DNA from: Nocardioides sp. J54
GTDB lineage: Bacteria > Actinomycetota > Actinomycetes > Propionibacteriales > Nocardioidaceae
DNA: 58,750 nucleotides
Assembly: GCF_000519005.1 (NCBI RefSeq)
Contig: NZ_JAER01000028.1
Span: 1-58,750 of the forward strand
Direction of reading: 5' to 3'
Shown: positions 1-9,390 of the stretch, one piece after another
How the letters are laid out: each line of letters starts with the position of its first letter
Position numbering within the stretch: the first letter of the stretch is position 1
Made by a program: the position numbers and the translations under genes
The notes under the pieces: model-generated
What the model was told of the DNA's origin: nothing
Database searches by the model: none
Seen by the model: the letters and a program-made list of their open reading frames with translations, nothing else

Positions 1-278
1 CATGTCAGCCTCCTCGCTGCTAGACCCAGTGGGGAGGCACCCTCGTCTTGGTGCCGGGACGCATCTGTCTGTCAGCTCACTGATCGGCGCTCCCAGCCAG
101 CCATCCGGTCGGCCTTGGCGCACAGCCCTGTCGACGATCACGGCGTCCCGGGTGACCGCCGGGCCCTGCAGAACTCATCGTGGACCTCAAGGGGTCGAGC
201 GAGCAGGGCAGTGACCCGACGGCACCTGGGGTGCATCAGCGGCCCGTCCAGGACCGCCGACACGAGGAAGGTAGTCCA
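1..278. other. Window edge without a supported gene
   Basis: No frame here shows a recognisable protein. The short plus frame from base 2 has no family resemblance. CAT at 1-3 could be the start codon of a minus-strand gene leaving the window, but that cannot be judged from three bases. In cox loci a MoxR-type coxD often precedes coxE; none is visible in this stretch. Confidence 0.5.
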
Positions 279-1400
279 GTGAGCGACACCGTCCTGCTCC
301 GTGACGCCGACGAGGTGCTGCTCGGCTTCACCACCGCGCTCCGCGCCGCCGGGGTCACGGTGACCCAGGACCGCACCCGCACCTACCTCGACGCCGTCGC
401 CCTCGTCGGCATCGCCGACCGCGACGCCACCCGCGCCGCCGGCCGGGCCACGCTGTGCGCGACCCGCGAGGACGTCGAGCGGCACGACCGGGTCTTCGAC
501 GCGTGGTTCCACCGCGACAACACGCAGCCGACGCTGCAGCCGCGGGCAGCGCAGGCCCGGCCCGGGGCCGGGTTGCTGCCCGACGACCTCGGCGAGGGTG
601 CCGGCGCCGCCGACGACGACCCGCTGCGCGCGGCGGCCAGCGCCGCGGAGGTGCTGCGCCACCGCGACGTCGCGACGCTCGACCCGGCGGAGCAGGCGCT
701 GCTCGCGTCGATGTTCTCCTCCTTGCCGGTCCGCCTGCCGGCGCGACCGACCCCTCGTCGTACCCCGCACCGCAGGGGTGACGTCGACGCCTCCCGCACG
801 CTGCGGGCCAGCCTGCGCCGGATGGGGGAGCCGGCGCGGATCCACCACCGCCGTCGCGCCCGCCGGACCCGGCGGGTGGTGCTGCTGGTCGACGTGTCCG
901 GCTCGATGAGCGGGTACGCCGACGCGCTGCTGCGCCTCGCGCACCGGGTCACCGCCGCGGGGCGGGCCGGCGACGTCGAGACCTTCACGCTCGGCACCCG
1001 GCTCACCCGGATCACCCGCCCGCTCGGGCTGCGCGACCCCGACCGCGCGCTCGCCGCAGCAGGCGACGTCGTCCCGGACTGGTCGGGTGGCACCCGGCTC
1101 GGCGAGACGCTGCAGGCGTTCCTCGACCGGCACGGGCAGCGCGGGATGGCGCGCGGTGCGGCGGTCGTCGTGCTCAGCGACGGCTGGGAGCGCGGCGGGG
1201 TCGAGCTGCTCGGCGAGCAGGCCGCCCGCCTGCACCGCCTCGCCCACACCGTCGTGTGGGTCAACCCGCACCGCGGCAAGGAGGGCTACGCCCCGGTGCA
1301 GCAGGGCATCGTCGCCGTCCTGCCGCACGTCGACCACTTCCTCGCCGGCCATTCGCTGGCGACGTTCGCCGAGCTCACGGAGGTGCTGGCCGGTGCGTGA
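279..1400 (+). CDS. CoxE-like VWA domain protein
   Basis: A 373-residue protein with a von Willebrand A domain in its C-terminal half. The metal-ion-dependent adhesion motif is intact (D205-V-S-G-S209). CoxE proteins act with the AAA+ protein CoxD in maturing the Mo/Cu centre of CO dehydrogenases; that role is inferred here from the coxSLM genes downstream. The GTG start at 279 is chosen because GAGGAAGG at 264-271 is a good ribosome binding site and the upstream extension in this frame has no family-like sequence. The stop overlaps the start of the next gene by 8 nt, so the two are probably translationally coupled. No CoxD partner is visible; it may lie upstream of the window. Confidence 0.85.
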   Translation: MSDTVLLRDADEVLLGFTTALRAAGVTVTQDRTRTYLDAVALVGIADRDATRAAGRATLCATREDVERHDRVFDAWFHRDNTQPTLQPRAAQARPGAGLLPDDLGEGAGAADDDPLRAAASAAEVLRHRDVATLDPAEQALLASMFSSLPVRLPARPTPRRTPHRRGDVDASRTLRASLRRMGEPARIHHRRRARRTRRVVLLVDVSGSMSGYADALLRLAHRVTAAGRAGDVETFTLGTRLTRITRPLGLRDPDRALAAAGDVVPDWSGGTRLGETLQAFLDRHGQRGMARGAAVVVLSDGWERGGVELLGEQAARLHRLAHTVVWVNPHRGKEGYAPVQQGIVAVLPHVDHFLAGHSLATFAELTEVLAGA

Positions 1401-2559
1401 GGTCCTGCCACAGCTGCTCGCCTGGTGGGAGGCGGGCGAGACCGTCGGCATGGGGACGGTCGTCGCGACGTTCCGCTCCGCCCCGCGCCCGCCCGGCGCG
1501 TCGATGCTGGTCGGCCCGGACGCCTCGGCGGTCGGCTCGGTCTCCGGCGGCTGCGTCGAGGGCGCCGTCTACGAGCTCGCCCAGGAGGTCGCGTCCTCCG
1601 GCACGCCCGTGCTGCAGCGCTACGGCGTCTCCGACGACGACGCGTTCGCCGTCGGCCTGACCTGCGGCGGCATCCTCGACGTGTTCGTCGAGAAGGTGGA
1701 CCGCGAGACCTTCCCCGACCTCGGTGAGATCGCCGCCGACATCGAGGCCGGCCGCCCCGTCGCCGTCGCCACCGTCGTCGAGCACCCCGACCCGTCGTAC
1801 GTCGGCCGCCGCACGACCATCCGCCCCGAGCCGGTCGTCCACGGCGACGAGCACCGCGACACGCCGCCGGACGGTGCTCCTCGTCAGGGACCGTCCCTCG
1901 GCAGCGCCCGGATCGACGACGCGGTGCGGGACGACGCGCTGGGGCTGCTGGCGGCCGGGCACAGCGGGACGCTGTCCTACGGGCCGGACGGCGAGCGTCG
2001 CGGCGAGGGGATGCGCGTGTTCGTGTGGGCGTTCGCGCCGCCACCGCGGATGCTGGTCTTCGGTGCGATCGACTTCGCGGCCGCCGTGGCGCGGGTCGGC
2101 GGCTTCCTGGGCTACCGGGTGACGGTGTGCGACGCGCGGCCGGTGTTCGCGACGACCAGCCGCTTCCCCGGCGCCGACGAGGTCGTCGTCGACTGGCCGC
2201 ACCGCTACCTGGCCGCCGAGCAGGAGGCCGGCCGCATCGACGGGCGCACGGTGATCACGGTGCTCACGCACGACCCCAAGTTCGACGTCCCCCTGCTGGA
2301 GGTGGCGCTGCGCCTGCCGGAGGTGGGGTACGTCGGCGCGATGGGCTCGCGGCGCACCCACGACGACCGGCTCGAGCGGCTGCGCGAGGCCGGCCTGGGC
2401 GAGGACGAGCTGGCCCGCCTGCACAGCCCGATCGGGCTCGACCTCGGCGCCCGCACGCCGGAGGAGACGGCGATCAGCATCGCCGCGGAGGTCGTCGCCG
2501 GCCGGTGGGGCGGCAGCGGCAAGCCGCTCGCGGTCAGGGAGGGGCGCATCCACGGCTGA
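1393..2559 (+). CDS. XdhC/CoxF family molybdenum-enzyme accessory protein
   Basis: A 388-residue XdhC-family protein. The N-terminal XdhC_CoxI part contains the family SGGCVEG segment and a second TCGG cysteine segment. The C-terminal half is the XdhC Rossmann domain (MLVFGAIDFAAAVARVGGFL, then the GYVGAMGSRRTH segment). In xanthine dehydrogenase systems XdhC binds molybdenum cofactor, supports its sulfuration and delivers it to the apoenzyme; the target here is probably the CoxL-like subunit downstream. The start is GTG 1393, preceded by ACGGAGGTG, and overlaps the VWA gene by 8 nt. About 77 nt separate it from the regulator gene, which has its own promoter elements. Confidence 0.88.
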   Translation: MREVLPQLLAWWEAGETVGMGTVVATFRSAPRPPGASMLVGPDASAVGSVSGGCVEGAVYELAQEVASSGTPVLQRYGVSDDDAFAVGLTCGGILDVFVEKVDRETFPDLGEIAADIEAGRPVAVATVVEHPDPSYVGRRTTIRPEPVVHGDEHRDTPPDGAPRQGPSLGSARIDDAVRDDALGLLAAGHSGTLSYGPDGERRGEGMRVFVWAFAPPPRMLVFGAIDFAAAVARVGGFLGYRVTVCDARPVFATTSRFPGADEVVVDWPHRYLAAEQEAGRIDGRTVITVLTHDPKFDVPLLEVALRLPEVGYVGAMGSRRTHDDRLERLREAGLGEDELARLHSPIGLDLGARTPEETAISIAAEVVAGRWGGSGKPLAVREGRIHG

Positions 2560-2599
2560 GGGCCGCCCGGGCACCCGGCTCCCGGCTACCTCCGAAGGG

Positions 2600-2615
2600 A
2601 GTGATTGCCGTCACA
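2600..2615. promoter_or_regulatory. CRP-like palindrome GTGA-N6-TCAC
   Basis: AGTGATTGCCGTCACA fits the CRP/GlxR consensus TGTGA-N6-TCACA at every conserved position except the first T. It lies about 10 nt upstream of the predicted -10 box of the GAF regulator gene, where a bound factor would overlap the -35 region. A palindrome with the same half-sites precedes coxS (3974-3989). Which protein binds it is unknown. Confidence 0.55.
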
Positions 2616-2624
2616 CGCCGGGGG

Positions 2625-2630
2625 TAGGGT
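2625..2630 (+). promoter_or_regulatory. -10 box of the GAF regulator gene, probably leaderless
   Basis: TAGGGT fits the actinobacterial TANNNT -10 consensus. Exactly 6 nt separate it from the ATG at 2637, so transcription would start at or next to the start codon. No clear -35 hexamer is present. There is no Shine-Dalgarno close to the ATG, which agrees with a leaderless transcript. Confidence 0.55.
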
Positions 2631-2636
2631 GCGCCC

Positions 2637-3887
2637 ATGGACGAGCTCCTCGAACGGCGGAGGGCGGCGCTCTCTGCCTGGACCACTTTCGTCGAGCTGG
2701 GCGACGGGGCCGCGCCGCTGGTCCGCCCCGAGATCCGCGACAGCTGGGAGCGCTCGCGCCCGGCCGTGCCGAAGGACGTCGGCGAGGCCCCGCTGGCGGA
2801 CGAGTCCGAGACCCGCTCCTTCTGGGAGGGCTCCCCGCTGCAGGTCGGCGTCGCCCGTGTCGAGGAGGAGCTGCGTCGCACGGCCGAGGACGGCGACCTG
2901 GTGCTAGCGGTGACCGACCCGGACACCCGCGTGCTGTGGACGTACGGCGGCCGGGTGATGCGCCGCCGCGCGGAGAGCGTGAACTTCGTGGCCGGCGGCC
3001 GCTGGGACGACCAGTCCGTCGGCACGAACGCGCTCGACCTCGCCAACCGGCTCGAGCGGCCCTCGATGGTGTTCAGCGCCGAGCACTACGCGCCGATGGT
3101 GCACAACTGGGTGTGCTGGGCGGCGCCGCTGCACGACCCCGTCACCGGCGCCAAGCTCGGCGTCCTCGACATCTCCACGACCTGGGACCGCACCCACCCG
3201 ATCGGCCTCGCGACCGCCCGCGTGCTCGCCCGCCTCGTCGAGCAGGCGATGCCGCGCTCGAACCACTACCTCGACCCCGCCGCCCGCGCCGCGGCCGCCG
3301 ACGACGTCGCCGAGCCCGGCCTCGTGCTGCGCCTGCTCGGCAAGGCCGAGGCCACCGTCGACGGCCAGCGCCTGCTGCTCAACCGCCGCCAGACCGAGAT
3401 CCTCGCCCTGCTCGCGCTGCACCCCGACGGCCTCTCGCTCGACCAGCTCCACGCGATGCTCTACGGCGACCACGCCGTCACCCTCTCCACGCTCAAGGCC
3501 GAGGTCTCGCACCTGCGCCACGCGCTCGCCGGCCAGCTCGCCTCGCGGCCCTACCGGCTGCTGATGCCGATCACCACGGACGTCGACCACGTGCTCGGCC
3601 TGCTCCGTCGTGGCGAGGTGGCCGCAGCCGTCGCGGCCTACGGCGGCGACCTGCTGCCCGGCACCGAGAGCCCGGCCCTGGTCGAGATGGGGGAGTACGT
3701 CGCCGTCGCCGTCCGCGAGGCGCTGCTGGCCGACCCGCAGCCCGATGCCGTCCTCGACTACGCCGAGCTGGCGCCGTACGACACCGCGGTGCTGGAGGCC
3801 TGCCTCGCCCACCTCGAGCGGTCCGGACGCGTGGACCACCCCTCCATCCCGCTGCTCAAGGCGCGCCTGGCCGTCGCCGACGCGTAG
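2637..3887 (+). CDS. GAF domain transcriptional regulator with C-terminal winged helix
   Basis: A 416-residue protein. The N-terminal part, including the SWERS segment and the SVNFVAGGRWDDQSVGTNAL block, resembles the GAF sensor of AcoR-type regulators. The sigma-54 AAA+ domain of AcoR is absent. Instead, roughly residues 228-310 look like an OmpR/SARP-type winged helix (RRQTEILALLALHPDGLSLD, then TLKAEVSHLRHAL). Its position between xdhC-like and coxS genes suggests that it controls the cox operon in response to a small ligand (inference). Winged-helix proteins of this type often bind direct repeats 10-11 bp apart, and an 11-bp-spaced CAACCTT pair precedes coxS. The ATG at 2637 is supported by the -10 box 6 nt upstream. 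Confidence 0.82.
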   Translation: MDELLERRRAALSAWTTFVELGDGAAPLVRPEIRDSWERSRPAVPKDVGEAPLADESETRSFWEGSPLQVGVARVEEELRRTAEDGDLVLAVTDPDTRVLWTYGGRVMRRRAESVNFVAGGRWDDQSVGTNALDLANRLERPSMVFSAEHYAPMVHNWVCWAAPLHDPVTGAKLGVLDISTTWDRTHPIGLATARVLARLVEQAMPRSNHYLDPAARAAAADDVAEPGLVLRLLGKAEATVDGQRLLLNRRQTEILALLALHPDGLSLDQLHAMLYGDHAVTLSTLKAEVSHLRHALAGQLASRPYRLLMPITTDVDHVLGLLRRGEVAAAVAAYGGDLLPGTESPALVEMGEYVAVAVREALLADPQPDAVLDYAELAPYDTAVLEACLAHLERSGRVDHPSIPLLKARLAVADA

Positions 3888-3945
3888 CCGACGCGCAGCC
3901 GACGGAGCGACCCGCAGGCCGCGCCCTCGCGCCCGGCGCCCGCCG

Positions 3946-3989
3946 CAACCTTCGGCCAACCTTGGCTCCCTAGCGTGAGTCGCGTCACA
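3946..3989 (+). promoter_or_regulatory. coxS promoter region with direct repeat and palindrome
   Basis: Two CAACCTT heptamers (3946-3952 and 3957-3963) lie one helical turn apart. They are followed by a possible -10 box TAGCGT (3971-3976) and the palindrome CGTGAGTCGCGTCACA (3974-3989), which has the same GTGA-N6-TCAC form as the site before the regulator gene. The direct repeat would suit an activator with an OmpR-type DNA-binding domain. The palindrome overlaps or follows the presumed -10, so a factor bound there could repress. Roles are inferred. Confidence 0.5.
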
Positions 3990-4014
3990 GGTCCCTCGCG
4001 CTCAAGGGAGAGTC

Positions 4015-4502
<488 letters not shown>

Positions 4503-4506
<4 letters not shown>

Positions 4507-6989
4507 CCGCGACCCAGGAGCCCACGACCGGGCAGGAGATCGGCCGCGACCGGCGACGCAAGGAGGACCAGCGCCTCATCACCGGCCGGACGCGGTGGAC
4601 CGACAACATCACGCTGCCGGGGATGCTGCACCTGGCGATGGTGCGCAGCCCGTTCCCGCACGCGCGGATCACCGGCATCAACATCGAGGCCGCCAGGCAG
4701 GCGACCAACGTCGTCGCGGTCTACACCGGTGCCGACCTCGGCGAGGCGCAGGGCGCGTGCATCAACGCGTGGCCGGTCACCACCGACCAGGTCACCCCGC
4801 CGCACGTGCCGATGCCGACCGACCGGGTCGCGTTCGCCGGGGAGACTGTCGCCGTCGTCGTCGCCCGCAGCGCGGCTGAGGCCCGTGACGCGGCCGAGCT
4901 GGTCGAGGTCGACTACGAGGAGCTGCCCGCCGCGCTGGACCTCAAGGAGGCGGCCGCGGCCCACGAGACCGGGGGCGCGCTCGCGCACCCCGACCTCGGC
5001 ACCAACGTCACCGCGGTGTGGAAGTTCGACTCCGCCGAGGCCGGCACCGGCGGCGACGTGGAGCAGGCGATCAGCGAGGCCCGCGCCAACGGCATCGTCA
5101 TCGAGCGGGAGTACCGCCAGCAGCGGCTGATCCCCGCGTTCATGGAGCCGCGCAGCGTCGTGGTGGACCCGACCGGCGAGCAGATCACCATCTGGTCGGC
5201 CACCCAGATCCCGCACATCCTGCGCTTCGCCCTCGCCGCCACCACCGGCGTGCCCGAGTCGAAGATCCGGGTGATCGCGCCCGACGTCGGCGGCGGCTTC
5301 GGCGGCAAGCTCCAGCAGACGCCGGAGGAGATGATCGCGTTCGCGGTCGCGCGCAGGCTCGGCAAGCCGGTGAAGTTCACCGAGACCCGCAGCGAGTCCC
5401 TGCTCACCGCGCACCACGGCCGCGACCAGTGGCAGCGGCTCACCCTCGCAGCGACGAAGGAGGGCAAGGTCACCGGCCTCAAGGTCGACCTGCTCGCCGA
5501 CCTCGGCGCCTACGTCGCCATCGTCGGCGGCGGAGTCCCGGTGCTCGGCGCGTTCATGTTCAACGCGATCTACAAGTTCCCCGCCTACCAGTTCCAGACC
5601 ACGAACGTGCTGACCAACAAGACCTGGACCGACGCCTACCGCGGCGCCGGCCGGCCCGAGGCGACGTACGCGATCGAGCGGCTGATGGACGAGCTCGCCG
5701 CCGAGCTCGGCAAGGACCCCCTCGAGGTCCGCGAGATGAACTGGATCAAGCACGAGGAGTTCCCGTTCACCACGGTCGCCGGGCTCGAGTACGACTCCGG
5801 CAACTACGAGGCCGCCACCGCGCGGGCCAGAGAGATGTTCGGGTACGACGAGCTGCGGGCCGAGCAGGCCGAGCGCCGCGCGCGCGGGGACAAGGTCCAG
5901 CTCGGGATCGGCGTCTCGACCTTCACCGAGATGTGCGGCCTGGCCCCCTCGCGGGTGCTCGGCCAGCTCAACTACGGCGCAGGCGGCTGGGAGCACGCCG
6001 AGGTGCGGATGCTCCCCACCGGCAAGGTCGAGGTCGTCACCGGCGCCTCCGCCCACGGGCAGGGGCACGAGACGGCGTTCAGCCAGATCGTGGCCGACCG
6101 CCTCGGCGTACCGTTCGACGACGTCGAGATCCTGCACGGTGACACCCAGATCTCGCACAAGGGCCTCGACACCTACGGCTCGCGCAGCCTCGTCGTCGGC
6201 GGCGAGGCGCTGGTCCGGGCCGCCGACAAGGTCATCGAGAAGGCGAAGCCGATCGCGGCGCACCTGCTCGAGGCCTCCGCCGACGACCTCGAGTTCAACG
6301 GCGGCAGGTTCACCGTCCGCGGCACCGACCAGGGCATGGCGATCACGGAGATCGCGACCGCCGTGTTCGCCGCGCACAACCTGCCGGACGGGGTGGAGGC
6401 CTCGCTCGACTCCGAGGCGACCTACGACCCGGTGAACTTCAACTACCCCCACGGCACGCACCTGTGTGCGGCGGAGGTCGACACCGAGACCGGGCAGGTG
6501 AAGCTGCGCAAGTACGTCTGCTGCGACGACATCGGCGTGGTCATCAACCCGCTCATCGTGGCCGGCCAGGTCCACGGCGGGCTGGTGCAGGGCATCGCCC
6601 AGGCGCTGTGGGAGGAGGCGGTGTACGACGAGAACGGCACCCTGGTGACCGGCTCGTTCGTCGACTACCTGCTGCCCACCGCGGCCGACACGATCAGCTT
6701 CGAGATCGACCACACCACCTCGCCGTCGACCACCAACTCGCTCGGCACCAAGGGCGTCGGCGAGGCCGGGACCATCGCGTCCACGCCGGCGGTGGTGAAC
6801 GCGATCGTCGACGCGCTGCGGCCGCTGGGCGTCAACGACGTGGCCATGCCGTGCACGCCCGAGCGGGTGTGGCGGGCGATCAACGAGGGCTCGGCCGGTG
6901 GCGAGACCACCGGTGCGGCCGCACCGCACTTCGATCCGTCGACGGGCATGTCAGGGACCGTCGACCGCGCGGAAGGAGACGTCCAGTGA
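4503..6989 (+). CDS. coxL: Molybdenum hydroxylase large subunit, form II CO dehydrogenase-like
   Basis: An 828-residue catalytic subunit of the xanthine oxidase family. It has the GGGFGGK loop (about 263-269) that contacts the molybdopterin cofactor and the catalytic glutamate of GVGEAG (E754). The active-site loop reads AYRGAGR (378-384). True form I CO dehydrogenase has AYRCSFR with the copper-binding cysteine, so this is a form II enzyme without that cysteine. Form II enzymes are often annotated as CO dehydrogenase, but their physiological substrate is mostly unproven. The ATG at 4503 overlaps the coxS stop by 4 nt and follows a GGAGGGGG site. The stop overlaps the coxM GTG start. Confidence 0.92.
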
Positions 6990-7843
6990 TTCCCGCAGCC
7001 TTCGAGTACGTCGCCCCGACCTCGGTCGAGGAGGCACTGGCCGCGCTCGCCGAGCACGGTGACGACGCCAAGGTCATCGCCGGCGGGCAGAGCCTGCTGC
7101 CGGTGCTCCGGATGCGCCTCAACGCCCCGGAGTGGGTGATTGACCTCGGCCGGATCGACAGCCTGCGCGGGGTGCGCGACGGTGGCGACCACCTCGTCAT
7201 CGGCGCGATGACCACGCACCACGACGTCGGCCAGGACCCGCTGGTGCACGAGCACGCGCTGCTCGTCAGCAAGGCGATCACCCATCTCGCCGACGCGCAG
7301 GTGCGTCACCGCGGCACCTTCGGCGGGGCACTCGCGCACGCCGACCCGGCCGGGGACCTCGGCGCACCGGCCCGGGCGCTCGGTGCGACCTTCGTGGTGC
7401 AGGGGCCCGGCGGGACGCGGGAGGTGCCGGCCGACGACTTCTTCGTCGACCTGTTCGAGACCGCGATCTCCGACGACGAGATCCTCACCGAGGTCCGGGT
7501 GCCCAAGCACACGGGCTGGGGGGCGTCGTACGAGAAGTTCGTGCGGATCGCCCACCAGTGGCCGATCGTGGCGGTCGCCGCCGCGGTCCGGCTCGACGGT
7601 GACACCATCGCCGAGGCTCGGGTCGGGCTGACCAACATGGGGTCGACGCCGCTGCGCGCCGCCGCGGTGGAGCAGGCGCTGGTCGGTCAGCCGGCGACCG
7701 AGGAGGGCGTGGCCGCGGCCGCCGCCCTCGCGGCCGAGGGCACCAACCCGCCGAGCGACCTCAACGGCGACGCCGACTACCGGCGCCACCTCGCCACGGT
7801 GCTCACCCGGCGGGCCGTGCTGTCGGCGGCCGGCAGGAGCTGA
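6986..7843 (+). CDS. coxM: Molybdenum hydroxylase FAD-binding medium subunit (CoxM-like)
   Basis: A 285-residue flavoprotein subunit that takes electrons from the iron-sulfur subunit. The two FAD pyrophosphate-binding signatures are present: AGGQSLLPVL near residue 30 and GTFGGALAHADPAGD near 110. The CO dehydrogenase flavoprotein C-terminal domain follows. Start GTG 6986 overlaps the coxL stop by 4 nt and has AAGGAG 7 nt upstream; an alternative downstream start would remove the first strand of the family domain. The gene ends 7 nt before coxG, in one transcription unit. Confidence 0.92.
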   Translation: MIPAAFEYVAPTSVEEALAALAEHGDDAKVIAGGQSLLPVLRMRLNAPEWVIDLGRIDSLRGVRDGGDHLVIGAMTTHHDVGQDPLVHEHALLVSKAITHLADAQVRHRGTFGGALAHADPAGDLGAPARALGATFVVQGPGGTREVPADDFFVDLFETAISDDEILTEVRVPKHTGWGASYEKFVRIAHQWPIVAVAAAVRLDGDTIAEARVGLTNMGSTPLRAAAVEQALVGQPATEEGVAAAAALAAEGTNPPSDLNGDADYRRHLATVLTRRAVLSAAGRS

Positions 7844-7850
7844 GGACGCC

Positions 7851-8621
7851 GTGGACCTCACCCACGCCTTCACCGTCCCGACCGGGGTCGACGCGACCTG
7901 GGCGCACTTCCAGGACATCGGCGGACTCGCCGAGTGCTTCCCGGGCGCCCAGGTCACCTCGGTCGGCGAGGACGACGCCGGCAACCCGACCTTCGAGGGC
8001 ACCTGCAAGGTGAAGCTCGGTCCGATCGCGCTCGTCTACGCCGGCTCCGGCGCCTTCGTCGAGCGCGACGAGGCCGGACGCCGCTTCGTCGTCGAGGCCA
8101 AGGGACGCGACAAGAGGGGCAACGGCACGGCGGGCGCCACGGTCACGGTGACCATGGCGCCCGCCGAGGCCGGCGCGACGCAGGTGGAGGTGCTGACCGA
8201 CCTCGCGATCACGGGCAAGCCGGCGCAGTTCGGCCGGGGCGTGATGCAGGACGTCTCCGACAAGCTGCTCGGCCAGTTCGTCGCCTGCCTCGAGCAGCGG
8301 CTCGCAGGCGAGCAGCAGCCGGCGGCCGACGACGAGCCGGCGGCACCGGAGGCGACCGCGGCGCCCGGCGCACAGGCGGCCGGGGCGACCGGGGCGGCCC
8401 CGGCCGTGGACGCCGAGCCACCGACGGTGGCGACGTCCCAGGCGTCCGCGGAGCCGCCGCGCGCGACCCCGCGCCCGGCGCCCGACCCGGACGACGACGC
8501 GCTCGACCTCGGCTCGGCACTGCTGCCCGTGCTGCTGCGCAGCTACGGCAAGCAGGCCGCCGCCGCCGTGGGGGCGCTGCTCGTGCTGGCGGTGCTGCGG
8601 CGGCTGCTGCGCCGCTCGTAG
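7851..8621 (+). CDS. coxG: CoxG-like SRPBCC protein with C-terminal membrane anchor
   Basis: A 256-residue protein. Roughly residues 1-150 form a CoxG/SRPBCC domain (opening DLTHAFTVPTGVDATWAHF, later the GPIALVYAGSGAF strand). An alanine/proline-rich linker of about 65 residues follows, then one C-terminal hydrophobic segment (AAAAVGALLVLAVLRRLL) ending in arginines. CoxG is linked in carboxidotrophs and mycobacteria to membrane attachment of CO dehydrogenase; the anchor here fits that role, by inference. Start GTG 7851 follows GAGGACG. It is the last gene of the operon and converges on the minus-strand TPR-like gene 37 nt away. Confidence 0.85.
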   Translation: MDLTHAFTVPTGVDATWAHFQDIGGLAECFPGAQVTSVGEDDAGNPTFEGTCKVKLGPIALVYAGSGAFVERDEAGRRFVVEAKGRDKRGNGTAGATVTVTMAPAEAGATQVEVLTDLAITGKPAQFGRGVMQDVSDKLLGQFVACLEQRLAGEQQPAADDEPAAPEATAAPGAQAAGATGAAPAVDAEPPTVATSQASAEPPRATPRPAPDPDDDALDLGSALLPVLLRSYGKQAAAAVGALLVLAVLRRLLRRS

Positions 8622-8658
8622 CGCCTCGCGGGGGCGGAGGGCCGCCGTCCCGGGCCGC

Positions 8659-9390
8659 CTACCAGGTCTCGGGGCGCGTGTAGTCCTCGTCGCGGAACAG
8701 GTCCTGCTCCTCGGAGCGCTGCTCGCGGCCGAGCTCGTTGTTGCGCTCGAGCCGGTCCTGGCGCGGGTCGCCGCCCTGGTCCGGACGCTCGCCCTGCTGC
8801 TCCTCGGGCTCCTGCTCCTGGTCGCCGCCGCCCTGTTGCTGCTGCTGCTCCTCGACCTGCTGCAGCTTCTCCCGCAGCCGCTCGTCGACGTCCTCGGCGT
8901 CCTCGGTCTGCTCCTCGCCGCGCCCGGCGTCGGTCGGGCACCCGCCGGCGGCGAGCACGTCGATGCCCTCCTGGTAGGCGTCCGTCGCGCCGTCCAGGTC
9001 GCCCTCGCCCTGCCGGGCGTCGCCGATGGCCTCGTGGGCCAGCGACAGGTTGATCCGGACGGTGCACTCGTCGCGCTCAGGCACGTCCTCGAGCGCGGTC
9101 CCGTAGGCCGCGACCGCGTCGTCCAGCAGGCCGTCGGCGTGCAGCGAGGCGCCCTGGCCGAAGGGGGCGACCCACGGCTCGAACCAGTTGAGGTCGCGGG
9201 TCTCGAAGAACTCCGCCGCTGCGCCGTCGTAGTCGCCGCGGTCGAAGGCGTCGCGCCCGGCCGCGTTGTGCTGCAGCATCAGCACGACCTTGAGCAGGTA
9301 GGCGGCCACGACCAGCGCCGGCAGGGCGCCGGCGACGAGGAGCACCATGCGGCGCCGCGCGTTCGGGTTCGGCCGGCGGGTGCGCCTCAT
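8659..9390 (-). CDS. TPR-like membrane-anchored protein with acidic Q/E-rich tail
   Basis: A 243-residue protein with a basic N-terminus and one membrane segment (about residues 17-37). A TPR-like region follows (FDRGDYDGAAAEFFETRDL, then DDAVAAYGTALEDVP). The tail is very rich in Gln, Glu and Arg, has low complexity and is probably partly coiled coil. Proteins of this type end BatABCD/MoxR operons, where they are thought to hold VWA complexes at the membrane. The ATG at 9390 is preferred over an upstream in-frame start because GGAGG lies 7 nt before it. It overlaps the stop of the VWA gene by one base (TGATG). Confidence 0.72.
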   Translation of the reverse strand: MRRTRRPNPNARRRMVLLVAGALPALVVAAYLLKVVLMLQHNAAGRDAFDRGDYDGAAAEFFETRDLNWFEPWVAPFGQGASLHADGLLDDAVAAYGTALEDVPERDECTVRINLSLAHEAIGDARQGEGDLDGATDAYQEGIDVLAAGGCPTDAGRGEEQTEDAEDVDERLREKLQQVEEQQQQQGGGDQEQEPEEQQGERPDQGGDPRQDRLERNNELGREQRSEEQDLFRDEDYTRPETW

